This document shows positions 8,035 through 15,731 of a DNA stretch of 55,867 nucleotides, piece after piece (position 1 is the first letter of the stretch; each line of letters begins with the position of its first letter). Source of the stretch: Opitutales bacterium. GTDB taxonomy: Bacteria > Verrucomicrobiota > Verrucomicrobiia > Opitutales > Coraliomargaritaceae. The stretch is taken from NCBI GenBank assembly GCA_030729385.1, contig JANQXM010000062.1, forward strand, positions 1 through 55,867, written 5' to 3'. The notes below the pieces were generated by a model, which saw only the letters and a program-made list of their open reading frames with translations, ran no database searches and was not told the origin of the DNA. A program made the translations under genes and the position numbers.

Positions 8035-9936
8035 ATGGCTGATAAAGCATCTGATTCTTCTAAACCTGCCTCCAAGCAGGCACTCGACCTTAATGCGCTT
8101 TCAGGTCTTGATTTCGGGCCTAATTGGGCCGACGAAACCAAGAAGCAAAGTCGCCCAAAAAACTACGATCAAAAGGGAGATACCCGTGGTGGTGATCGTC
8201 GCTCTGGTGGTGGTTCGCGTGATCGCCGTCCCAGTGGTGGGGCTCGTCCACCGCGCCATGATGGAGGTGAAGGTCGTCCGCCACGTCGAGATGACCGTGG
8301 AGATCGCGGCGGAGATCGCCGTCGCCAGGCACCTGTGATTTTCCAACCTACGGTGCACGTCGATATTTATCCGCAGGATGAAGCCTTTGAAGCTTTGGTG
8401 AAGCGACTGCGCGCGACTGCTCGCACATATCAGTTATTCGAGATCGCCCACCTGCTCTTGGAAAAGCCAGAGCGTTATGTCGTGGTGGTCACCAATTTGC
8501 CAACAGGCGGTGTGACGCCACCTTTGCATTTTTCAGTGCCAGGGCATCTGCCTTTTGAAACCGAAGAGGCCGCGATCAGCCATGTGCTTTCAAATAATCT
8601 TGATTTGTTTTTCGATGTTGAAGAAATCGAAGTAGAGCCACCAAAGGGCAACTTTCAAATGGTCAATCGTTGCACTGTGACTGGTGAGTTACTCGGGCCG
8701 CCGAATTACCATCGTTATCAAGAGTTTTTGCAGAAACATTATGCCGCACGGATTTCCTGTATGTCGTTTGAGCGTTTTCAGTCGAAGATCGAAACGGTGA
8801 AAGAACAGGAGCAGATTGATGCTTGGCTCGAATCGATGAAGAAGGGTGCACGTTACACGGTTAAAGATCATCAAGAAGGTGAGCCTGAGTCGTTGGAATC
8901 GCTCGAAGCCGTTCGCCACTTCCTCTTACAGCATCGTAAGGACAAAGTTGTTGGATCCGGCGAGCATGTTCGTTTCGCAGGTCGCGACATACTGAATTTG
9001 CCAGTAGGTGATATCCGCCGTTCTGTTGAAGCGTATGTAGAGAAACAACTGCATTTCCCACTCGAAGCGGCTAACAATATTCGCGGTCGCTTACGCCGTC
9101 ATAAATTCACCGTTTATAAAAAGGGTTCCAAGGGCGTTTCTTATGTCTGTGCGGTTAAACGTAAGTTCCGTGACAGCAAGACTGTCTTCACTGATTCCAT
9201 CAGCAACCTGATTGATTTCATTGAGAAGCATCCGGATTTACCTGCTTCTAAATTGCCGAAACTCTATATCGATATCGATACCGAGAAGCAAAAACCAGTG
9301 GAGTTGAAAGTATCTGAGGCTGAAGTCGCAGCTGCGGCAGAAGCTAAAAAAGCTGCGAAGGAAGCTGCAGAAGCAGCAGCTGAGTCTACTGAGACAACCG
9401 AAGTTGCAAGCGAAGCGCCTGTTGAAGCTGCAACCGTTGAAGCCATAGTCGCTCCCGATGCGGAGGCCTCTACAGAAGCCACCCCTGTGGTCGAACTGAC
9501 TGCCGAGGAGCAAGCTAAACTGAATCAGCTTATGTTAGATTTGCGTTGGTTGATCACTGAAGGTTATGTCACAGAGTATGGTGATGGTAAATTGTATGCC
9601 GCGCCGACATTGCCCGAGGCTAAGCCAAAAGAGCCTAAAGCAAAGGTAGAGGCACCTAACGAAGCAGTTGCTGCTGAGGTTGCCTCGAAAGAGGCAGCTG
9701 CTGTAGAAGAACCAGCACCAGCAGAGCCCGAGGTAACTGCCGAAGTGGCAAAGGAAGTCGTGGAAGAATCCGCACACGTCGAGCCCGCTCCTGAAGTCGT
9801 AGTCGCAACCGAAGAGGCTGCCGCCGAAGCTGTAGCACCAGAGCCAGAGGAAGCGCCAAAGAAGGCTGCTTCTGATGAGGTTGATGCCGAAGCGCCGGCT
9901 GATGCTACGCCCGAAGCTGGAGAGCCTAAAGCTTAG
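8035..9936 (+). CDS. Uncharacterised protein with Arg/Gly-rich tail-like region, conserved core and Ala/Glu-rich C-terminus
   Basis: I do not recognise a named family. With ATG 8035 the protein has 633 residues; a GTG at 7996 would add 13 unlikely residues. Residues about 35-95 are very rich in Arg, Gly and Asp (repeats such as RGGDRR and DRGDRGGDRRR), resembling RGG-type RNA-binding regions. Residues about 100-420 form a folded core with FQPTVHVDIYPQDEAFEAL, a pair-like CTVTGELLG segment and a basic block (RGRLRRHKFTVYKKG). The rest is low-complexity Ala/Glu/Pro/Val, interrupted near residue 500 by a helical segment (KLNQLMLDLRWLITEGYV) that looks like a small winged-helix fragment. A role with RNA or ribosomes is an inference from composition. 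A strong terminator follows, so it is probably monocistronic. Confidence 0.8.
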   Translation: MADKASDSSKPASKQALDLNALSGLDFGPNWADETKKQSRPKNYDQKGDTRGGDRRSGGGSRDRRPSGGARPPRHDGGEGRPPRRDDRGDRGGDRRRQAPVIFQPTVHVDIYPQDEAFEALVKRLRATARTYQLFEIAHLLLEKPERYVVVVTNLPTGGVTPPLHFSVPGHLPFETEEAAISHVLSNNLDLFFDVEEIEVEPPKGNFQMVNRCTVTGELLGPPNYHRYQEFLQKHYAARISCMSFERFQSKIETVKEQEQIDAWLESMKKGARYTVKDHQEGEPESLESLEAVRHFLLQHRKDKVVGSGEHVRFAGRDILNLPVGDIRRSVEAYVEKQLHFPLEAANNIRGRLRRHKFTVYKKGSKGVSYVCAVKRKFRDSKTVFTDSISNLIDFIEKHPDLPASKLPKLYIDIDTEKQKPVELKVSEAEVAAAAEAKKAAKEAAEAAAESTETTEVASEAPVEAATVEAIVAPDAEASTEATPVVELTAEEQAKLNQLMLDLRWLITEGYVTEYGDGKLYAAPTLPEAKPKEPKAKVEAPNEAVAAEVASKEAAAVEEPAPAEPEVTAEVAKEVVEESAHVEPAPEVVVATEEAAAEAVAPEPEEAPKKAASDEVDAEAPADATPEAGEPKA

Positions 9937-9955
9937 TATATAAAGTAAGTTTCCT

Positions 9956-9989
9956 GACCACGCATGGCTTGCCCGTGCGTGGTCTTTTT
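9956..9989 (+). terminator. Rho-independent terminator
   Basis: GACCACGCA (9956-9964) pairs perfectly with TGCGTGGTC (9976-9984) and five T follow. It lies 20 bp after the stop of the 633-residue protein gene. Confidence 0.9.
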
Positions 9990-10032
9990 GTCGCTGCGGG
10001 TAGCGCTGCGCTATCTATCTTACTTCTTCGAT

Positions 10033-11832
10033 CTAATCACGTTCCATCGATTCTTCGATGGCGTTTTGCTGCCGGGCAATGTCGTGCAAGGTCACGATGC
10101 CTAGTAGCTTCGTGGTATCCTTGCGGCTCACGACTGGCGCTTGAAGCACGTCTTTGATGACTAAAGTATTGGCCACGTCGCGAATGGAATCATCTGGATA
10201 CACGCTAATGATCTTATGCTCGGCAATCCACTCGTCGATAAGACTCGAATCGTTGTCGGCTATCATCTCCTCGATTTCGTGGTGAGTGATCACTCCGAGA
10301 AGGGTCGGTTCGCTTTCACTTTGTATCACCGGATAACCATGGTGTTTATAACCATCGGCGATAATGCGCTCCATGTTAGCTTCTGCGGTCAGCGAGCCCA
10401 AGATGGTGCGACTGTCGTGAGTCATGATCGTGCTGATGGGCAAATTACGCCAGTCCTGTTCGCCACGATAAGCCGGCAGCTTTTTGAGGCTGATACCATC
10501 TTGTAGTAATAGGGCGTCGTAGATTGGAATTTGGCGCAGTTTGACCGATATCAAGTAAGCCAAAAAGTTGCCGATCATGAGTGGCAAAATGAGCGAGTAG
10601 TTTTGCGTCATTTCGAAAATGATGAGCACCGAAGTCAGTGGGCATCGAATCACCGCCGCAAAGAAAGCACCTGTGCCGAGTAGGGCGGCCGCTGCCGCGA
10701 CGGATGGGTCTAGTCCGAATGTATTGACGGCAATCATACCGAACAGACCGCCGAGCATGCTACCGATAAAGAGCACTGGGGCGAAAATACCACCACTGGC
10801 ACCTGAGGCGTAGCAGACTGCGGTGGCGACAAATTTACCGACTAAGAGTAAGAGCAGCACTTGCCATGCGAGTCGTCCGTTCAGCGCAGAACTTAAATCC
10901 TCGTAGCCGATGCTAAAAACACCGTGGTGGCCATCGTTCAGTCCGCCGCTAAAGTGCCAAACTGTGATGCCCATGAGTCCGACGCTTAATCCACCGATGG
11001 CAGGTTTCATCCAAGAAGGAAATTGCTGCCATTGTTTGAAGCGCTCGCGGAGGCTGAGCAGGAGGGATGTAAAAAGGTGACCCAGTAGTCCCGCCGTTGG
11101 ACCTAGCGCGAGGCAGAGCAGCATCCACCAAGAAGTTTCAAAGATTTCGCGAGTCGCATGAAGTGCGCTATGCTCACCTAATAAGCTACGTTCCACCACT
11201 GCCGCCACCACGACGGCAATCAAGATCCCGCCTAGTGCTTTACTGCTGAAGTTGTTGTCGAACAATTCTTCGAATACGAAAGTGATCGCCGAGATCGGGG
11301 CATTGAATGCTGCCGAAATACCAGCGCCCATGCCGACCGGCACCATAGCTTGAACGCGTAGTTTACCTAAGCCGAAGAGGCGACCAAGCTTTGAGGAGAA
11401 GGCGCTACAGATGTGCACGGTTGGTCCTTCGCGCCCTAGACTGTTGCCCATGCCGACAGAGATAGTGCCGATGATAAAGCGCCAGCAGGCCTCCGAAGTC
11501 TTAATTACGCCAAAATTCTGGTAGTAGGCTGCCTTGGTTTGTGGAATTCCCGAACCGCTGGCAGTGGGGGACACATAGCGAATCATCAAGCCCACGATCA
11601 ATCCCGCGAAGGCGGGCGACAGGACCATCGCCGGGTAGGCCCAGATGCCGAGGTTCGCGTAGAGCCCAAATAGACCGTCGAAAACGGTGGTAATCGCGAG
11701 ATGGAAGCTCACCCCGACTAGACCGCACAACACACCTGCACAGACGCACAACATAAGGAAGCGCTGGGCATCATCAAAGCGCCCCCGCATCCAATTGGGC
11801 AGGTTGTTCAGGCTAAAGCGGTCGCCGTTCAT
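10033..11832 (-). CDS. ClC-family chloride/proton antiporter with C-terminal CBS domains
   Basis: This is an inner-membrane ClC protein of 599 residues. The three anion-selectivity motifs are present: GSGIP, GREGPT (its Glu is the external gating glutamate) and GGIFAP. The segment ITFVFEELFD aligns with the Glu-Glu pair that holds the internal proton-transfer glutamate of the E. coli antiporter, which argues for H+/Cl- exchange and not a passive channel. After about residue 440 come two CBS repeats (ISTIMTHDSRTIL and a second one near residue 530), which in this family bind adenine nucleotides and regulate transport. It stands alone between two unrelated transcription units. Confidence 0.93.
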   Translation of the reverse strand: MNGDRFSLNNLPNWMRGRFDDAQRFLMLCVCAGVLCGLVGVSFHLAITTVFDGLFGLYANLGIWAYPAMVLSPAFAGLIVGLMIRYVSPTASGSGIPQTKAAYYQNFGVIKTSEACWRFIIGTISVGMGNSLGREGPTVHICSAFSSKLGRLFGLGKLRVQAMVPVGMGAGISAAFNAPISAITFVFEELFDNNFSSKALGGILIAVVVAAVVERSLLGEHSALHATREIFETSWWMLLCLALGPTAGLLGHLFTSLLLSLRERFKQWQQFPSWMKPAIGGLSVGLMGITVWHFSGGLNDGHHGVFSIGYEDLSSALNGRLAWQVLLLLLVGKFVATAVCYASGASGGIFAPVLFIGSMLGGLFGMIAVNTFGLDPSVAAAAALLGTGAFFAAVIRCPLTSVLIIFEMTQNYSLILPLMIGNFLAYLISVKLRQIPIYDALLLQDGISLKKLPAYRGEQDWRNLPISTIMTHDSRTILGSLTAEANMERIIADGYKHHGYPVIQSESEPTLLGVITHHEIEEMIADNDSSLIDEWIAEHKIISVYPDDSIRDVANTLVIKDVLQAPVVSRKDTTKLLGIVTLHDIARQQNAIEESMERD

Positions 11833-11981
11833 GTCTGGATCTGAAAAATAAAAAAGCCACGGAGGAAGATTCCTTGCGGCTAAATTTGTATTACAGAAGG
11901 CGTAAATGAATGCACGTAAGAAATTTTAAAAAATTACTTGGCATCGACGAACTTACTCCTACAGTCCACGCCTTTCCCCTT

Positions 11982-12067
<86 letters not shown>

Positions 12068-12072
12068 CTTTT

Positions 12073-12101
12073 AAAACCCGCTCGAAAGAGCGGGTTTTTT
12101 T
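12073..12101 (+). terminator. Rho-independent terminator of tRNA-Tyr
   Basis: AAACCCGCTC - GAAA - GAGCGGGTTT forms a 10-bp stem closed by a tetraloop and runs into seven T. Confidence 0.92.
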
Positions 12102-12219
12102 GTGTTGCGAGACGGCTGAAGACTTAGCGCAGGTTTTATGGAGTTTCGATCGCGAGACGTAGTGGGGGATCGCCTGTACGCGAATTCAAGGGACTGATCC
12201 GAAGGGTGCCCCAATTGGT

Positions 12220-12256
12220 CTCTCATCGCCATTTTGCAAACTAACTCGAAAGAGCG
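12220..12256. repeat. Degenerate copy of the tRNA-Tyr 3' end and terminator
   Basis: These 37 bp align without gaps to 12056-12092 (tRNA-Tyr 3' end, CCA and terminator stem) with 29 identities; the last 12 bases, CTCGAAAGAGCG region, are identical. The offset is exactly 164 bp, the same as that of the tRNA-Leu tail duplication at 7538/7702. The terminator stem is lost, so the copy is an eroded remnant. Confidence 0.6.
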
Positions 12257-12310
12257 TCTTTGGGTGAACGATGGTAGGTGCCGTGGGGTGTTATTTCCAG
12301 TTGATAGAAA

Positions 12311-12343
12311 CAAAAAAGGCCGCCTCGAATGAGACGACCTTTT
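12311..12343 (-). terminator. Rho-independent terminator of the initiator tRNA
   Basis: On the minus strand AAAGGTCGTCTC - ATTC - GAGGCGGCCTTT forms a 12-bp stem with two G-T pairs followed by a T run. It starts 5 bp after the tRNA CCA end. Confidence 0.88.
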
Positions 12344-12347
12344 AGAA

Positions 12348-12431
<84 letters not shown>

Positions 12432-12648
12432 TGAAGGCGGGAATAAATGTGGAAAGCTCGCGCCTGTAAAGGGATTTCTTTCATAAAAGTAACATTTAGT
12501 CAAAGTATCTATCAATCAAAAGGTTAGGGTGTTTCTATGGGCGGAATGTTTGTGTTCTGCCTTCTTTGTATGACTACAGAGTTGTCATTGTAATTTGTTT
12601 GCTGCATTTTATGACCTTTAAACATTCAGAATTACACAAGTACATGAG

Positions 12649-13149
12649 ATGAATATCCTCTTTATTGAAGACGAAAAAGAACTGATGGATATTGCGGCGG
12701 AGCAATTGAGAGTTCACGGGCGGGTTTTTCCAGTTGCGGGTCTTGATGAAGCGCGAACTGTTCTCTTGGATGAATCTAAAGAGATTGATCTTGTGATTAC
12801 AGATCATCGTTTGATGGATGGTATGGGTATTCAATTCGCCATCGAGTTGAAGCAGTCTTATCCGAACATGAAGTGTGCGATTGTTTCTGGTTGTTTGACG
12901 AGTAGTGACATCGAGCAGATGAAGAAACATGAATTGCTTTATTTTCATAAGCCTCTGCTTTACGGCAAGGTCGTGGATACATTGCGCAAGCACTATGCGC
13001 TAAAGGCGACTGTTCGAACAGAACCTGAGCCCGAGGCTGAACCCGTTGTAGATGAGATTCCTGAAATTAAGGTCGCACCGCCCAAAAAGAGATTTTTTGG
13101 TTTGTTCGGAGGGAAATTACCTGTGACGAAGCCTACTGAAGGCGAATAG
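12649..13149 (+). CDS. Single-domain response regulator with charged C-terminal tail
   Basis: The protein has 166 residues. Residues 1-118 form a CheY-like receiver with acidic pocket EDE (7-9), phospho-acceptor D52 in VITDHRLMDG, S80 and conserved K101 in YFHKPLL. No DNA-binding or output domain follows. The tail (about 120-166) is Glu/Pro-rich, then basic (PPKKRFFGLFGG). It may act by protein contact. No histidine kinase is adjacent; the nearest kinases are 6 kb away. Its partner is therefore unknown. Confidence 0.88.
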   Translation: MNILFIEDEKELMDIAAEQLRVHGRVFPVAGLDEARTVLLDESKEIDLVITDHRLMDGMGIQFAIELKQSYPNMKCAIVSGCLTSSDIEQMKKHELLYFHKPLLYGKVVDTLRKHYALKATVRTEPEPEAEPVVDEIPEIKVAPPKKRFFGLFGGKLPVTKPTEGE

Positions 13150-13277
13150 CACTGCCGATGGTGGAGTGTTTGCGTTTCGCCTTTACTGTTGGGCGTATTG
13201 TCTATGGCAATGATCCGTTTTGATCTGAGCGTTTTTGTAGTATGCTTAGTCACCTAGTCGCAGATCGATAATTTTAC

Positions 13278-14102
13278 ATGCAAATTAATATAGAAGACAA
13301 TTTTGATGATGTACTGCGAAAGTCTGCCGTTGGGCAGCGTCTCGGGCATGGTGCATTGGCAGTAAGGTCGAATTTAAGTATTCAAGAAGTCCGCGCACTG
13401 TTGTCAGGTGCCTTTAATGAAAAGCATTTACGAGCCGTTGGCTCGGTTTTGAAATTGGATGCCGATAAACTGGTTTCAATGGCCAAGGCTGAGTGGTATC
13501 CGGAGATTCGACAGATCCAAGGTTTGAAGTTTTTGAACACGCCTTTTCCTGCCGCAGCTTATGAGGGCGCGAGCGTGAATTGTTTTATTGTGACGGTGCC
13601 GCAAACATCTGAGGCGATTCTTTTCGATACGGGTGCTTGTCCTGGGACTGTCTTAAATTACTTAGAGACAAATCAGCTTAACTTGAAGGCTCTGTTTTTG
13701 ACGCATACGCATCGCGATCATGTTGCTGCGTATGATGCCATTCTTGAGACCACTGGTTGTGCTCAAGTTTATGCGCCTGAGTTAGAGCCTTACAAGGACG
13801 CGACTGCGGTTCGCGTGGGTGAAGTATTCCAATTTGGTTCTTTGTCCGTCGAGGCTCGGCTGACGAACGGACATTCGCGTGGCGGTATGACCTATGTGCT
13901 GAGTGGTCTGGAAAAGCCTGTTGCCGTGGTGGGGGACTCGCTGTTTTGCCTCTCCCAGGGAGGGACACAGCAAGGATATCGCGCGGCATTGAAGAATAAC
14001 CGTGAACAAATCCTGAGTTTGCCTGCAGAGACAGTTTTATGCCCTGGCCATGGACCGATGTCCACTGTGGGAGAAGAGTTGGCGCACAACCCTTTTTTCT
14101 AG
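13278..14102 (+). CDS. Metallo-beta-lactamase-fold hydrolase with an N-terminal helical domain
   Basis: The protein has 274 residues. Residues about 90-270 carry the zinc-binding pattern of the superfamily: THTHRDH (HxHxDH), GHSRGG, VVGDSLF and CPGHGP, as in glyoxalase II-like enzymes. Residues 1-80 are helical and resemble a helix-turn-helix module (RSNLSIQEVRALLSG, then LRAVGSVLKLDADKL). That layout is uncommon for simple hydrolases and could serve DNA or protein binding. The substrate is unknown. The cupin gene ends 6 bp from its stop on the opposite strand. Confidence 0.85.
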   Translation: MQINIEDNFDDVLRKSAVGQRLGHGALAVRSNLSIQEVRALLSGAFNEKHLRAVGSVLKLDADKLVSMAKAEWYPEIRQIQGLKFLNTPFPAAAYEGASVNCFIVTVPQTSEAILFDTGACPGTVLNYLETNQLNLKALFLTHTHRDHVAAYDAILETTGCAQVYAPELEPYKDATAVRVGEVFQFGSLSVEARLTNGHSRGGMTYVLSGLEKPVAVVGDSLFCLSQGGTQQGYRAALKNNREQILSLPAETVLCPGHGPMSTVGEELAHNPFF

Positions 14103-14107
14103 GGCGA

Positions 14108-14461
14108 TTATTCTGAAATGTTGGCGACCAGCGCGCCGAGGAACACGAGTTCCGTTTCACCGGTATTACGTATAGCTTGGGTTTCGCCATCGCGGGTGAT
14201 TTGTAATGTGCCCGGAGTGAATGCGTGTTCCACCTCGTTATCGACGACGACACCTGTGCCGGAAATGCAGTAGTAGAAATCTTCATCCCCATGATGTGAG
14301 TGCGCTCCGATAGTTGCACCTGGCTCTAGGCGAACGACGCCCACGCTTTTGATGGCGCTGCCTGGGAAGAAATCTAATAACTTGTGTGCGTAAACAGTGC
14401 CATTGCCTCCGCGTACGGATTCGGCGACTTCAGGAATGATATTGTGAACATTTTTGACCAT
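14108..14461 (-). CDS. Small cupin-domain protein
   Basis: This is a single cupin barrel of 117 residues. Motif 1 is seen as GAHSHHGDEDFYYCISG, with His-His-Glu positions that usually bind a metal, and motif 2 is partial (FTPGTLQITRDG), where the usual second His is missing. It is probably a small metal-binding enzyme or sugar-binding sensor; the family is too broad for a specific assignment. It converges with the hydrolase gene and diverges from the aminotransferase gene, sharing a 132-bp upstream region with it. Confidence 0.82.
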   Translation of the reverse strand: MVKNVHNIIPEVAESVRGGNGTVYAHKLLDFFPGSAIKSVGVVRLEPGATIGAHSHHGDEDFYYCISGTGVVVDNEVEHAFTPGTLQITRDGETQAIRNTGETELVFLGALVANISE

Positions 14462-14593
14462 ACATTTAGTCTATAAATAGTGGGCGACTTGTCATTATAA
14501 AACGATGTGAGTGAGCCATCTGATTCGCAATCTGGGATATGGTGAAAATATGATCGAATTCAATACCACCTATGCTTAGACATACACCATACT

Positions 14594-15703
14594 ATGCCCC
14601 GTATTTATTTATCACCTCCAGATATCAGCGCACTGGACCATTCCAGTGTGAGTGCTGTTTTGACATCGAATTGGGTGGCGCCAGTGGGACCTCATCTCAA
14701 TGAGTTTGAATCGGGGGTTGCGGGGCGCAGCGGGACGAAGCATGCGGTCGCGTTGAACTCCGGGACGGCTGCGCTGCATTTGGCTTTGAAAGTCTTAGGT
14801 GTTGGGGCAGGGGATAAGGTGATTTGTCCGAGTTTAACCTTTGCTGCCAGTGCCAACCCAATCTGTTACTTAGGGGCGGAACCTATCTTTGTGGATAGTG
14901 AGCCGCGAACATGGAACATGGACCCCACGCTTCTCGAGCAAGCCCTTGAGCAGGAGGAGGGGATCAGCGCGGTGATCGTGGTTCATCTTTATGGTCAGTG
15001 CGCCGAAATGGATGCCATTCTGGAGCTTTGCCAACGCTACAAAGTGCCATTGATTGAGGATGCAGCTGAAGCATTGGGTGCTAGCTATCGTGGGCGTCCG
15101 GCTGGTTCAATGGGGGAGCTGAGCTTTTTCTCATTTAATGGAAATAAAATCATCACGACTTCCGCTGGTGGGATGTTGGTTTCGGATGATGAGAAGTTGA
15201 TCAAGGAAGCTGAATACCTTGCGACGCAGGCAAGGGAGCCAGTGGCTCACTATGAACATAAAGCGATTGGTTATAATTACCGAATGAGCAATGTGCTCGC
15301 GGGTTTAGGGATCAGTCAGTTGGCGGACTTGGATCGTCGTATTGCCGTGCGACGTGCACACTTCGAAGCATATGGAGAGTCATTTTCAGATCTTTCTGGT
15401 GTGGTGATGATGCCTATCTCGGAGGAGGCCGATCCGAATTATTGGCTGACCTGCTTGACTATTGATCCCGAGGTGGCTGGCACGGATCGGAACAAAGTGA
15501 TTGCGGCTTTGGGAGATGCAGGAATTGAAGCGCGCCCCATTTGGAAGCCCTTGCACATGCAACCGGTTTTCGAACATAGTCGTGCTTACGGTGGTGCTTG
15601 TGCTGAACGCCTTTATGAGCATGGGATGTGTTTACCCAGTGGTTCTTCGCTTAGTGAGGTCGATCGAGAGGAAGTGATCGCAATCGTGCGTTCCTGTTTT
15701 TAA
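14594..15703 (+). CDS. DegT/DnrJ/EryC1/StrS-family PLP aminotransferase (sugar nucleotide aminotransferase)
   Basis: The protein has 369 residues and places an amino group on a keto sugar nucleotide using PLP. The PLP lysine lies in SFNGNKIITTSAGG, and the substrate and cofactor loops VALNSGTAALHLAL and IEDAAEALGASYRG fit the family. It is followed 28 bp later by a membrane-bound 4,6-dehydratase of the PglF type, so the pair most probably makes a UDP-4-amino-4,6-dideoxy-N-acetylhexosamine as PglF/PglE do. No acetyltransferase or glycosyltransferase is next to them. Confidence 0.92.
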   Translation: MPRIYLSPPDISALDHSSVSAVLTSNWVAPVGPHLNEFESGVAGRSGTKHAVALNSGTAALHLALKVLGVGAGDKVICPSLTFAASANPICYLGAEPIFVDSEPRTWNMDPTLLEQALEQEEGISAVIVVHLYGQCAEMDAILELCQRYKVPLIEDAAEALGASYRGRPAGSMGELSFFSFNGNKIITTSAGGMLVSDDEKLIKEAEYLATQAREPVAHYEHKAIGYNYRMSNVLAGLGISQLADLDRRIAVRRAHFEAYGESFSDLSGVVMMPISEEADPNYWLTCLTIDPEVAGTDRNKVIAALGDAGIEARPIWKPLHMQPVFEHSRAYGGACAERLYEHGMCLPSGSSLSEVDREEVIAIVRSCF

Positions 15704-15731
15704 CGTAAGGTTTCTCTTTAGAATATTGGAC

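Noticed and set aside
9238-9859. Open frames opposite the Ala/Glu-rich end of the 633-residue protein
   Set aside because: They are by-products of low-complexity codons and encode Leu/Arg- or Cys/Phe-rich text with no domain.
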